Shown here: positions 43,107-51,908 of the stretch, piece after piece
Numbering within the stretch: position 1 is the stretch's first letter
Layout: each line of letters starts with the position of its first letter
Assembly (NCBI GenBank): GCA_022834735.1
Contig: BQKD01000001.1
Location: forward strand, 2,891,659 to 2,955,658
Length of the DNA: 64,000 nucleotides
Origin: Erysipelotrichaceae bacterium OPF54
Lineage (GTDB): Bacteria; Bacillota_I; Bacilli_A; Erysipelotrichales; Erysipelotrichaceae
Direction: 5' to 3'
Program-made: the position numbers and the translations under genes
The notes under the pieces: generated by a model
Databases searched by the model: none
Told to the model about the DNA's origin: nothing
What the model saw: the letters and a program-made list of their open reading frames with translations, nothing else

Positions 43107-43922
43107 TTATCCCAGGATACCGATGCAGGATCCTACGAAAGCGATCAGAGCCATCAAAAGGAGCACCTTAATAGGCGACATACCTTTTTTAGCCTGCAGC
43201 CACCAGCAGAATACTACAAACAGGCACGTAAGGATCTTAGGGAATGCGCCATCCAGGTTGGCCTGCAGCATAACAGGTTCACCTTCGGAGTTCGTAGCGA
43301 TCTGTAACGGAGTCGTGATGTTGACCCAGGAAGCAGCCATCGCACCAACGATAACCTGACCCATAACGATTACAGATTCACGGAATGCCGTCGCTTTTTC
43401 ACCAACAAGCAGTTCGACAGCCGATCCACCAAGCGCATATCCTTTGTCAAATACGAATTTCTGGAACCAGGTAGAAGTCAGGTTCCAAACAACAATGTAG
43501 AAGATAGGACCAATAACCGATCCGCCTTCAGCAAGACCAACAGCGATACCTAACAAAATAGGAATGTAAGTACCAACGATCAGCGAGTCACCGATACCGG
43601 CAAGAGGACCCATCAGACCGGCGCGGATACCGTTGATCATTTCATCATCGATACCTTCCGCACCATTTGCACGGGCTTCTTCAAGACCGGCCGTAACACC
43701 AACTACGATACATCCGATCTGAGGTTCTGTGTTAAAGAATGCATAGTATGTTTCAAGTTTTTCAGACTGCTCTTCATGAGTAGGATACAGTTCCTTCAAG
43801 ATAGGAATCATGGCCCACATGTAACCGAAAGTCTGCATATGCTCATGAGAGAAGCATGTCAGGTTTCCATACCACCAGCGCCAGAAGGATGAATTTAACG
43901 TCTTCTTAGAAATCTTCTTCAT
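43107..43922 (-). CDS. PTS mannose/fructose/sorbose family IID component
   Basis: A 271-residue membrane subunit: SFWRWWYGNLTCFSHEHMQT at the N-terminus, the conserved FFNTEPQIGCIVVGVTAGLE and GLMGPLAGIGDSLIVGT, and C-terminal helices. It forms the sugar channel with IIC. The start follows the IIC stop by two bases. The sugar is not readable; the mannose-family PTS covers mannose, GalNAc, sorbose and related amino sugars. Confidence 0.94.
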   Translation of the reverse strand: MKKISKKTLNSSFWRWWYGNLTCFSHEHMQTFGYMWAMIPILKELYPTHEEQSEKLETYYAFFNTEPQIGCIVVGVTAGLEEARANGAEGIDDEMINGIRAGLMGPLAGIGDSLIVGTYIPILLGIAVGLAEGGSVIGPIFYIVVWNLTSTWFQKFVFDKGYALGGSAVELLVGEKATAFRESVIVMGQVIVGAMAASWVNITTPLQIATNSEGEPVMLQANLDGAFPKILTCLFVVFCWWLQAKKGMSPIKVLLLMALIAFVGSCIGILG

Positions 43923-43924
43923 AA

Positions 43925-44767
43925 TTAAATATCCTCCTCTTCATCAATCACAACAGCAGCTCCGCCGCCTTTGTTTGCATCGATCTTGATCATCGTCATC
44001 TGGTAGTTGAGCAGCGCGAATACACCGCCGACAACTGTTGCGGCAAGCAGAGTCAGACCCATTGCAGCAGCCAGTACGAAACCAAGCAGGAAGAAAATCA
44101 GGTCGCTTGTCTTGTTGACAACAGATTTCAACAGGATCGCGATACCTACTGCAGGAAGTACAGAACCAACGCAGAGCAGCGCTTTGACATACCATACAGA
44201 AACATCGAGTGATTTAAATACAGATTCAACGGCTCCCGAACCGAAATAGCAAAGTAATGTAACCGGCAGGAATGACAAGCAGAAGTGAGAGATCAAAGGC
44301 ATCAACGTGTCAACTTTACCGACAATTTCAAAATCACCTTTATCCAGTCTGGCCCATCCAATGTGCTGCCAGATCAGGTTCATCATCGCAGTTCCATAGA
44401 ACAATGTGATACCGATCGTACCAGTCATGGCCGAAATAGAACTTGCAAGCTGGAAAGCTTCGTCGCTTGCAGGGTCAATACCAGCAGCTTTGACACCTAC
44501 ATACGCCAGCGGAATACCGATATAGGAAACGGCACGCAAGTCGGAAGCAACTGTACCACCTGGAGTTACCAGGGCGATCCACATAACCTGCATAGGGATA
44601 CCGATCAGGATACATCCGGAAACATCACCAAGGATGATTCCGACGATCATTGATGCGACGAGCGGTCGGTTCAATGTGTAGTTACCGACAGTTGTACCCA
44701 AGCACGCGATCGTGGAAGCAGCAGTACAAGATACCAAACCGATCAAAATCGCTTGAAATAAACTCAT
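43925..44767 (-). CDS. PTS mannose/fructose/sorbose family IIC component
   Basis: A 280-residue membrane subunit with about seven to eight helices (AILIGLVSCTAASTIACLG, VASMIVGIILGDVSGCILIG, MQVMWIALVTPGGTVASDLR). The pattern LGD...GCIIG..MQ..WI. is typical of the sorbose/GalNAc IIC family. It has AGGAGA before the ATG. Tight junction with IID downstream and an 81-base gap to IIB upstream. Confidence 0.93.
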   Translation of the reverse strand: MSLFQAILIGLVSCTAASTIACLGTTVGNYTLNRPLVASMIVGIILGDVSGCILIGIPMQVMWIALVTPGGTVASDLRAVSYIGIPLAYVGVKAAGIDPASDEAFQLASSISAMTGTIGITLFYGTAMMNLIWQHIGWARLDKGDFEIVGKVDTLMPLISHFCLSFLPVTLLCYFGSGAVESVFKSLDVSVWYVKALLCVGSVLPAVGIAILLKSVVNKTSDLIFFLLGFVLAAAMGLTLLAATVVGGVFALLNYQMTMIKIDANKGGGAAVVIDEEEDI

Positions 44768-44848
44768 AAAACTCTTCTCCTTTTTCTCAACTTTTTGTTG
44801 AACAAATAAATTAATTTTTATCTATAATCGACTGCTAAGCTCTCACTC

Positions 44849-45340
44849 TTAGTAACCGAATTTAGATCTGAATTTAGGCCATTCGCCGATCGAAGTTTCC
44901 TTCAGCAGAGCGAATTCCACGTCATAGCCTTTTTTCGTGATAGCTTCAATCGCATCCGCCTCTTCCTGCGTGATGCTCTGGTTCTGACCAAGCTTCGTAG
45001 CGCCCGGACGATCGTTGCAAGGTCCGATGATCAGACGTTTTACGTCGCTAGGAACGAATCCCATGTCAACAAGGATCTCCTTCATATCGACAGGGTTCTT
45101 CGTAATCAGGAAGTAGCGTTTAGGGGAATTGAGAACTTTGTCCTGCACTTCCTTGAAATGCTCTTTTGTCCAGACAAATACTTTTTTGTCCGTCGAAGCT
45201 TTGAATGACTGCGCAAGAACAGGAGTCGTTGCAGCTTTGTCATTTACAGCAATAATTCCGTCGCAAGGATATTCCTTGGACCAACGAGTAATAATCTGAC
45301 CATGAATGATACGGTCGTCAACACGCATAAAACTAATCAT
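44849..45340 (-). CDS. PTS mannose/fructose/sorbose family IIB component
   Basis: A 163-residue cytoplasmic phosphotransfer subunit. The phosphorylated residue is His13 in FMRVDDRIIHGQIITRW; other family positions are VNDKAATTPVLAQSF and RLIIGPCNDRPGATKL. Length normal. AGGAGG is perfect and correctly spaced. Between IIA and IIC genes, as in man/lev operons. Confidence 0.94.
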   Translation of the reverse strand: MISFMRVDDRIIHGQIITRWSKEYPCDGIIAVNDKAATTPVLAQSFKASTDKKVFVWTKEHFKEVQDKVLNSPKRYFLITKNPVDMKEILVDMGFVPSDVKRLIIGPCNDRPGATKLGQNQSITQEEADAIEAITKKGYDVEFALLKETSIGEWPKFRSKFGY

Positions 45341-45394
45341 TATTCTGTCCTCCTATGATTATGAATTGTATTTAACCAATGTTAAATCCGAATC

Positions 45395-45826
45395 TTAAAG
45401 ATCGTCGTCGTCATCGTTTGCCGCAACGACAAAGTCCGTGATGCCCGCTTTCCCTTCGCTGAGCAGCGTATCCTTCAGAACGCTCAGATCATCAAAGTTG
45501 TCTTTCATAAGAACAGCTGTGATGGCAAGCGGCATGTTCATGCCGGCGATCACCAGCGAATCGGCCAGCATTCCTTTTTCATCCAGAACGCTCAGCGCGT
45601 TCGTAAACGGCGAACCACTTAAAATATCCGCCAGCAGGATCACCTGGTCCTCGCCAGCCTTGAGGTCTTTTACGAGTTCTCTGAAATTTGCAGCGAATTC
45701 ATCAGCACTCATATCCGCCTTCAAGCTCGTAGATAATACGTCAGCACGGTCGCCCGTCATCATCTTCACTGCAGAATGCAGCCCCGGAGCAAATTCGCCA
45801 TGACTAACCATAACTACATATCTCAT
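45395..45826 (-). CDS. PTS mannose-type IIA component
   Basis: A 143-residue IIA of the mannose family; the first phosphorylated residue is His9 in MRYVVMVSHGEFAPGLHSAV. The LLADILSGSPFTNAL block is typical. It ends in an unusual run of Asp residues (NDDDDDL). The start is set at 45826 because GGAGG precedes it; an ATG further up at 45844 overlaps this site. First gene of the operon IIA-IIB-IIC-IID. Confidence 0.93.
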   Translation of the reverse strand: MRYVVMVSHGEFAPGLHSAVKMMTGDRADVLSTSLKADMSADEFAANFRELVKDLKAGEDQVILLADILSGSPFTNALSVLDEKGMLADSLVIAGMNMPLAITAVLMKDNFDDLSVLKDTLLSEGKAGITDFVVAANDDDDDL

Positions 45827-45862
45827 ATACTTTCCTCCATTCATGAAATGTTAACTAAGGTC

Positions 45863-45900
45863 AGTATAAGGGTATATCAATTGATATGCAAGCGTTTTCT
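45863..45900 (-). promoter_or_regulatory. PTS promoter with palindromic operator and cre-like site
   Basis: On the minus strand TTGCAT (-35, plus 45886-45891), a 17-base spacer and TATACT (-10, plus 45863-45868). The spacer and -35 contain a perfect 14-bp palindrome, ATATCAATTGATAT (45874-45887), a likely repressor site. On the plus strand ATGCAAGCGTTTTCT (45886-45900) matches the cre consensus except at one end base, so CcpA-type catabolite repression is likely. No repressor gene is adjacent. No gene seen in 45901-46128. Confidence 0.8.
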
Positions 45901-46128
45901 GGTATTTTTTGCGTTTTTTTCACACATTTGAACATATTGTTAGTACATTCATTTCCTTAAAATATTCCTTTACCTACAATAAAAAAAGGCAATTTCATAG
46001 AGCCGGATATCCTGATGTGCCAAATACCATATAACGTCATTTTTCTTACCACAAAATTGATATAACAGCTTACCTTGTTCATACAGTATTATTTCACAGA
46101 AGCCCCGATCAAAAAAGTGACTTTTGTC

Positions 46129-46163
46129 ATTAAAAAGAAAAGCTCCGGTCAAGCCGGAACTTC
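46129..46163 (-). terminator. Terminator after the phosphoesterase gene
   Basis: On the minus strand AGTTCCGG and CCGGAGCT pair around CTTGA and are followed by TTTCTTTTT. It starts within a few bases of the stop codon. Confidence 0.75.
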
Positions 46164-46770
46164 AGTCATCCGTTTCCAGATCGATGATATAGCGTTCATA
46201 GCCGTTGATGCACCGCGTGTTCCCGATCACGAACTCGCGCGGCCGGCTCCCATAGGAAAGGTGGACATGACCATACAGAAACAGCTTCGGCTTGTATCTT
46301 TCGATCAGATCATTGAAAACCTTGAACCCGGTATGGGCCGGGTCGGCCCCGTCATAGCAGCCAAAAGCGGGCGAATGGGTCACCAGCACATCGAACCCTT
46401 TGCTTTTGCACAGCTCGAACCACAGCTTTCTGACCCGCTTGTCCATCTCCTTCTGGGTAAACTGCCACTCCACCCCGTTGTAGCGGTGGCTTCCTCCCAG
46501 GCCAAGAAAGCGCACCCCTTTATACGTATAGATCCTGTCTTCGATCGAAAGACAGCCTAAAGGAGGCTTATATTTATATTTGGCATCGTGATTGCCGTGG
46601 ACATAGAGGACCGGCCCGCGGAAAACGGTCGCAATAAAGCTGAGATAATCATATGGCAGATCCCCGCATGAAACGATCACATCGATCCCTTCGAGCACTT
46701 CCGGACGATAGGCGTCCGACAAAACAAGGCACGGTTCGTCCGACAGCACCATGATCCGCATCTTAGTCAT
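46162..46770 (-). CDS. Metallophosphoesterase
   Basis: A calcineurin-like phosphoesterase of about 202 residues. Metal motifs: MVLSDEPC (Asp, in place of the usual D.H), VIVSCGDLPYDYLSF (GD), VLYVHGNHDAKYK (GNHD), VLVTHSPAFG and LFLYGHVHLSYG (GHxH). The first motif lacks its His, as in a subset of this superfamily. Start at 46770 (MTKMRIMVL) overlaps the upstream gene by eight bases; 46761 is an alternative. Substrate unknown. Confidence 0.85.
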   Translation of the reverse strand: MTKMRIMVLSDEPCLVLSDAYRPEVLEGIDVIVSCGDLPYDYLSFIATVFRGPVLYVHGNHDAKYKYKPPLGCLSIEDRIYTYKGVRFLGLGGSHRYNGVEWQFTQKEMDKRVRKLWFELCKSKGFDVLVTHSPAFGCYDGADPAHTGFKVFNDLIERYKPKLFLYGHVHLSYGSRPREFVIGNTRCINGYERYIIDLETDD

Positions 46771-48670
46771 GCCCTGTCTCCCGCAGAGAGTAAATTCCAT
46801 ACTGCGAGATGAGCTTGCGCGCGTCCCCTGAAAAGTCATCGATCGACGGGATCGTCCCTTCCACATTGTCAAGCAGCCAGTTCATGTCTGCGATCGCATC
46901 CAGGCTCATCTGCTGCCCGTCCTTATTGCGCACATGGCCCTCCTGATCGATCATTTCGGTCGAAAATAAATTAAAATGGCCCTCGGCCATATGTTCTTTC
47001 ATGACCTGGATCAGCCTTGATGTTTGTTTCGGCATCGCGTCCGTCACATATACGTCGATCATGAAGTTGCTCAGGCCCCACCAGTAGCAGATCGAATCAT
47101 TTCCGTGCCGCTCCACCTGACGGAAGGAGCCATTCAGGACGCTGGTAAGCAGCTGCTTGTAAAATTCGCCCCAGTAATACTGGCGTTTTGTCAAATGCAT
47201 ATACTGGCTTTTCTTGACATCGAACAGGCCGTAGGTCTTGGTCGAATGGATATCGGCGTTGATTTCCTGTCCGGTAATGTACATCAGATCGGCTTCCGAC
47301 ATTTTTTCCGAATCAAACATCGCATGATCGGTCGTCGACCAGTCCAGATACACTTTTGCCTGCGGATCGACCATCCGCGCACCCAGCGCAAACGCGTTGA
47401 TATTCGAGATCATGCCGTAAAACGGATAGTCCGCAATATATCCGATCGCGTGCGTGTCCGACAGGATCCCCGCGATCATTCCGTTCAGGAACAGCAGCTC
47501 GTACTGTCTGGCATAGTATGTGCGCAGATGGCCTGTGCGCGTATTGAGCGAACAGTTCAGGATATGGATCTTCGGATATTTGGCCGCCATCATGATACTG
47601 GCACGCAGCATGGTCGGGCTAGTCGTAAAGATGACCTGCGCGCCCCACTGCACCGCCTCCTCGATCTGTTTCAGTTCCGATTCCGAATCGTTTGCCATAA
47701 AAAACGCTTTCGTTTCCACATCATACGGCATCTGCTCCTGCACATACACCTGACCGTCATGATGCATCTGCGTCCAGAAGGAATCTTCCGGCACGCTCAT
47801 ATACACAAAGGCTGTCCTGAGCGGCTGCATCCGGCCGAACAGGCGGCGTTTGAGCGTCTTGTCCAGGCTGGCCGTCTCCAGTCTTGTTTCCAGCTTGTGC
47901 GGATACGCTTCCAGGTCCTCCTCGATCTGTTTCAGTTCGCTGACAAGGATCGATCCGCTCTTTTCAAGAAAACTGTCTACCGTATAGATTTCGAGATACA
48001 GCAGGAACGCTTCCGCAACGCTCAGATGCATCTGCTCGTTTTTCACCTGCTCGAACGCCTGCTCGAACAAATGATATTCGCTGCGCAGCTGTTTTTCCTG
48101 TTCATCATTCAAGCCATACTGCGACGGCAGAGCGAGCAGCTGTTCCAGCTTTTTATATTCGCCCGGCTTGCTGAAATGAATGAAATCGATATTGTGGATC
48201 CGGGAAAATTCCAGATATTCATAATACACCTGGGCTTCTTCGGACCCGTCCTTGTCCGGAAGGATCCGCACGATCTGAGCCATGATCGTTTTTCCTCCCA
48301 GAAATTTCATGACCGAGACGCGCTTGTTGCCTTCTTCCACATAATATTTATGCAGATATTCGTACACTTTGATCGGATCGCGCAGCCCTTCGCTGATCTG
48401 GGCATCGTAAAGGCGCATCCACTTGGCCGCAAATTCCGTATCGGATTTCAACAAAGGCAGAAAGTCTTTTCCAAACGCGCTGATCCGCCCTTCATTTTTC
48501 ATTCCTGCGATCTGGCTGAGCGCGATCTCCTTTTGTCCCGCCCTCTCCTGCGAATAGGAAACAGCCGGATCGAGCAGATGATCGAGCACAGGCGGCATGT
48601 TTTCGGGCGTCGTCTCCCTTTTTCCTAATTTTCTTGCTTTTTCATACGCATCCGCCGCTTCAACAGACAT
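46763..48670 (-). CDS. ParB-like N-domain fused to BMP-type substrate-binding domain
   Basis: A 635-residue protein without signal peptide or lipobox. Residues about 90-150 read like a ParB/sulfiredoxin-type domain (YLHKYYVEEGNKRVSVMKFL). A helical middle follows (160-290), then a BMP/PnrA-like nucleoside-binding domain (about 300-590; AFVYMSVPEDSFWTQMHHDG, VIFTTSPTMLRASIMMAAKY, FLNGMIAGILSDTHAIGYIA). BMP domains are normally extracellular lipoproteins of nucleoside ABC transporters; here it should be cytoplasmic, hinting at an intracellular sensor. No transporter genes adjacent. Start at 48670 has AAAGGAAG upstream. Confidence 0.8.
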   Translation of the reverse strand: MSVEAADAYEKARKLGKRETTPENMPPVLDHLLDPAVSYSQERAGQKEIALSQIAGMKNEGRISAFGKDFLPLLKSDTEFAAKWMRLYDAQISEGLRDPIKVYEYLHKYYVEEGNKRVSVMKFLGGKTIMAQIVRILPDKDGSEEAQVYYEYLEFSRIHNIDFIHFSKPGEYKKLEQLLALPSQYGLNDEQEKQLRSEYHLFEQAFEQVKNEQMHLSVAEAFLLYLEIYTVDSFLEKSGSILVSELKQIEEDLEAYPHKLETRLETASLDKTLKRRLFGRMQPLRTAFVYMSVPEDSFWTQMHHDGQVYVQEQMPYDVETKAFFMANDSESELKQIEEAVQWGAQVIFTTSPTMLRASIMMAAKYPKIHILNCSLNTRTGHLRTYYARQYELLFLNGMIAGILSDTHAIGYIADYPFYGMISNINAFALGARMVDPQAKVYLDWSTTDHAMFDSEKMSEADLMYITGQEINADIHSTKTYGLFDVKKSQYMHLTKRQYYWGEFYKQLLTSVLNGSFRQVERHGNDSICYWWGLSNFMIDVYVTDAMPKQTSRLIQVMKEHMAEGHFNLFSTEMIDQEGHVRNKDGQQMSLDAIADMNWLLDNVEGTIPSIDDFSGDARKLISQYGIYSLRETGHD

Positions 48671-48745
48671 GCGATCACTTCCTTTCGTTCTATGACCATT
48701 GTAGCATTTTGCGTTTTCCAAAAGAAAAAAGACACTCAAAGTGCC

Positions 48746-49078
48746 TTAAATATGAAAATAATGCTGAATGAGCAGCACAAGGACAAGCAGAACGATCGGA
48801 ATAATAATGAACATCGAATATCCTTTCACGAACTTCACCTCGAGCGCCTTGTATCCCAGCTCGTCATAATAGTATTTCTCATCCGCCGTCTGGCCGACCA
48901 CACCTTCCTCGACCAGATTGGCGATCGTATAAGCCAATGTATTGGTCTGCAGCGGCAGATCCTTGAACACCGCGACCGGAACAGCCGATCCGGCATCGAA
49001 CGCATTTCGTTTTTTCAACGTTTCCAGGACCATGGATGCCGCTGTGGCCCGTGGTCCCGCCTTTCTTTTTCTTGACAT
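48746..49078 (-). CDS. Small tail-anchored hypothetical protein
   Basis: A 110-residue protein with a basic N-terminus (MSRKRKAGPRATAASMVLET), a central part like a small winged helix (TNTLAYTIANLVEEGVVGQT) and a C-terminal membrane helix (MFIIIPIVLLVLVLLIQHYF). GGGAGA precedes the ATG. Three bases follow the HAD phosphatase stop, so the two are co-transcribed. Not assigned. Confidence 0.65.
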   Translation of the reverse strand: MSRKRKAGPRATAASMVLETLKKRNAFDAGSAVPVAVFKDLPLQTNTLAYTIANLVEEGVVGQTADEKYYYDELGYKALEVKFVKGYSMFIIIPIVLLVLVLLIQHYFHI

Positions 49079-49081
49079 CGT

Positions 49082-49867
49082 TTATTTCTCCCTCTCGTGT
49101 TCTAGCGCTTCCTTTACACCGGAAACTGTATATTTCGCATGCGATCGTACGTTTTCGTCCGCCGACTGCATCACATAGGTGTGTCCGAGACGATCCATCA
49201 TCGGAATGTCGTTTTCCCCGTCGCCGATAAACGCGCACTGCTTGAGATCGAGCGAAAGCTCCTTTTCAAGAAACGCCATAGCCTGTGCCTTGTCGCACCC
49301 TTTTTTTGTCAGTTCGATATAATCGATCGACGTTTTGGCGCAGTTCAGATCCGGAAACCATTCGCGCACCTTTTCATACAGTTGATCCGTCCAATCCGCA
49401 TTGCGTACGTATACGCTCAGCTTCGGTACACGATTTATATGAGCCAGCAGATCGTACACATCCTGACTGGAAAAATATTTCAGATGGGCCTGTTCCTTTT
49501 TCATCAGATCCACATCCTTTTTCGCAAAGTAATGCACGCCCTCATCCGTCGTGATAAAAGGAACCATATATTCCTGAAGCCCGGCAAGCTTTTCAAACAC
49601 CTGCCGGCACAGCTGCGGCTCCATATGCGCGACAGGAAAGAGCCTGCCCTCATGGTACACACTCGCACCGTTGCTCGAAATAAGACAGTCGGGCACGATT
49701 CCGTACTCTTTCAAAAACCGCAGGCAGAAATTCATATCCCGCCCGGTAACGAGTCCGAATGCATGGCCCGCCATCTGCCAGGCACGGATCGCATCCATAT
49801 CTTCCTGTTTGACAGTTCTGGAATAGGACAGCAGCGTCCCGTCCACATCGGATAAAAAGAGCCTCAT
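49082..49867 (-). CDS. HAD-superfamily phosphatase (Cof-like)
   Basis: A 261-residue HAD hydrolase: motif I MRLFLSDVDGTLLSYSR, motif II GLVTGRDMN, motif III with Lys in TKKGCDKAQAMAFLEKEL and motif IV CAFIGDGENDIPMMDRLG; the C2-type cap lies between. Typical of sugar phosphate or flavin nucleotide phosphatases of the Cof family. The start overlaps the upstream stop by four bases (ATGA), setting it at 49867. Confidence 0.92.
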   Translation of the reverse strand: MRLFLSDVDGTLLSYSRTVKQEDMDAIRAWQMAGHAFGLVTGRDMNFCLRFLKEYGIVPDCLISSNGASVYHEGRLFPVAHMEPQLCRQVFEKLAGLQEYMVPFITTDEGVHYFAKKDVDLMKKEQAHLKYFSSQDVYDLLAHINRVPKLSVYVRNADWTDQLYEKVREWFPDLNCAKTSIDYIELTKKGCDKAQAMAFLEKELSLDLKQCAFIGDGENDIPMMDRLGHTYVMQSADENVRSHAKYTVSGVKEALEHEREK

Positions 49868-50418
49868 CGCTTTCTTCTTTCTTTTTTTTCTTTTTTCTGC
49901 GCCTTGAAGGCGTTGAAGCGTTCGCGGATCAGCTCGCCGATCTTCTGCGAAACCTCGATCACGTCCCCGTTCTGGAACAGCACCTTGATGTTGTGAATGA
50001 TCCCTTTGCGCTTCTCGAGCGTGATGATCATGCGGTAGCGGTAGCTCTGCGTCCCGATAAAGAAACCGTCCTGCGAAAAGATGATCGTACGATGGATCCA
50101 CATTTCGGCCACCAGTCCCGCAAAGACGATCGCAATACATAAATAGGCGACCCGATATAAAAGCAGCTGGGAATCATCGCTGACAAAATATGGTGCCGCA
50201 ACGGCCATTCCCAGACAGCCGATCGTCATGATGACCAGGATCACGCACTGCCAGACGCCGCAGAAAAACTGTTTCGCATCCTTATGCGTATCAAGGTACG
50301 CTTTCGAATTTTTTTTGTACTGCACAAATCCCCGCACGCTTTTATAGGTGCTGTATCCAACATAAAGGATCAGTCCGATCGAAATGATCCACTGGAACAC
50401 TGAATTCATTTTAAACAT
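49864..50418 (-). CDS. Hypothetical membrane protein with cytoplasmic PH-like tail
   Basis: About 184 residues with three membrane helices (SVFQWIISIGLILYVGYSTY, CVILVIMTIGCLGMAVAAPY, LYRVAYLCIAIVFAGLVAEM) followed by a beta-rich tail (IIFSQDGFFIGTQSYRYRMI) and a very basic end (KAQKKEKKERRKR). Start at 50418 or three codons later. First gene of the leftward group with the HAD phosphatase. Family not recognised. Confidence 0.65.
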   Translation of the reverse strand: MFKMNSVFQWIISIGLILYVGYSTYKSVRGFVQYKKNSKAYLDTHKDAKQFFCGVWQCVILVIMTIGCLGMAVAAPYFVSDDSQLLLYRVAYLCIAIVFAGLVAEMWIHRTIIFSQDGFFIGTQSYRYRMIITLEKRKGIIHNIKVLFQNGDVIEVSQKIGELIRERFNAFKAQKKEKKERRKR

Positions 50419-50499
50419 AAAATAATATCCCTTCTTTTCCAAACATTATACCAAAATCAGATCCGGTTTCCATACATGTCCGGAACATCTTTTTCAGAT

Positions 50500-51784
50500 T
50501 CAGTATCCTCTCAGCAGAAATGCCATATAGAAAGGAATGGTAAGGATCTGGCCAGCCCTGCCTATATTATAATCGCCTAGTTTTATGGCCTGCTTTACAT
50601 GATATTTATCCGGATGTTTCAAAATTGTTTTGGCACTCTTTGTATTTCCTGTATTTGCTTTGACCTCGACAAGAGAAACTTCCCCCTGATGCCGAATGAT
50701 AAAATCAATTTCCAATCCGCTGTCTTTTCGATAATAATACAGTTTTCTTCCTGACTTTATAAAAATATCAGCAATCAGATTTTCGAAAATCGCTCCTTTA
50801 TATCCATACAACCGTCCCTGAAGGATATCAAACTGTGTCCCGTCTTCCAGCATGCTCGCGAACAAACCGCAGTCGCACATATACACCTTGAAAATGTCCT
50901 GATCGGCATTTTTGTCCAAAGGCAATTCCGGCTTCATCAAATTATAGCAGCGTGCAATAATGCCGGCATCTTCGATCCATTGCAGACTTCCTGCATATTT
51001 TGCAGCTGTACCACCTTTTTTTACAACCGAATACTGGAACTTTTTATTTTCCTTGCCTAGCTGTTTAGGAATGGATTCGAAACATTCTTTAATCGATGGT
51101 TTCATGGAACGATCCGCATATTTCTCTGCGCTTTCAGCACTTCATCCATTCGATTGCTTTCAAGAAATATGTTGACTACATCAGGCATCCCTCCTACACA
51201 GGTATACTGCAGAAACAGCTCCTTCATTCGCTTATGCAGAGCTTCCGGTACAGGACTTTCATTTTGTAAGCAGGTTTTCAAAAGTTCGACCATCGAATCC
51301 GTTATATGATTAGCCCACAAGAATTCTTCGAAATCCAGAGGATACATATTGATCACTGTTTCATATCCTACCGGAACCGATCTGGGTTCTTTCCCATATC
51401 CCTTTACGCCAAGAAGAGAACCGGTACAAACCACATCATACCGGCCATCGATCTGAAAAAATTTCAATGCGGTCCTGGCTTCCGGACATTCCTGGATCTC
51501 ATCAAAAATAAGAATTGTCCTGTCTTTTTCGAAAACTGCTTTTTCCCAAGCAATGCCGAAATCATCAATGTAATGCTATCCATGTTCAACGAACCGGAAA
51601 ATACGGAAGCATAATCGGGATTTTCAAAAAAATTAAGATAAATAACATTTTCATAATTTTTCTTTGCAAAATCCAGTACCGAATATGTCTTCCCGCACTG
51701 CCGGCAACCTTTGATAATGAGCGGCTTTCAATTCTTTGTATTTTTCCATTTTTGCAAATCGGCTTCTATTTTTCTTTTCAGCAT
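50500..51784 (-). pseudogene. Decayed AAA_14/DUF4143 ATPase
   Basis: A gene of the family with an AAA domain and C-terminal DUF4143 nuclease-like domain, broken in three places. From ATG 51784 the frame reads MLKRKIEADLQKW then meets TGA (a CGA-to-TGA change) before KPLIIKGCRQCGKTYSVLDF (Walker A). A one-base loss near LLGKK moves the frame to AVFEKDRTILIFDEIQECPE (Walker B). A second one-base loss near 51110 joins KAQR to YADRSMKPSIKECF, and the end carries DSGLEIDFIIRHQGEVSLVE. Such genes are often mobile; this copy is almost certainly inactive. Confidence 0.85.
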
Positions 51785-51896
51785 ATATTTTCTATTTTTT
51801 CCTTATTCCAATTATACTATCCAATCAACTTTTTCAAGGGACTTTTTTCGTAGTCATGTTAAAGCTGCTTCTCTTTTGATTTTTTGGACACAGGCA

Positions 51897-51902
51897 TATA
51901 AT
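51897..51902 (+). promoter_or_regulatory. -10 element of a probable leaderless transcript
   Basis: TATAAT lies only six bases before the ATG at 51909 of the thioesterase gene, so transcription should start at or next to the start codon. A weak -35 (TTTTGA) lies 17 bases upstream. No ribosome binding site is present. Confidence 0.55.
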
Positions 51903-51908
51903 AAACAT

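Noticed and set aside
45970..46152. 60-codon minus-strand open frame between the PTS and phosphoesterase genes
   Set aside because: No ribosome binding site and no protein-like features; it overlaps the terminator of the phosphoesterase gene.
47024..48628. 534-codon plus-strand open frame
   Set aside because: Antisense shadow of the ParB-like/BMP gene, whose translation shows clear family motifs; no start signal for the shadow.
46162..48670. BMP-type gene as part of a nucleoside ABC transporter operon
   Set aside because: No ATPase or permease genes are adjacent and the protein has no export signal.
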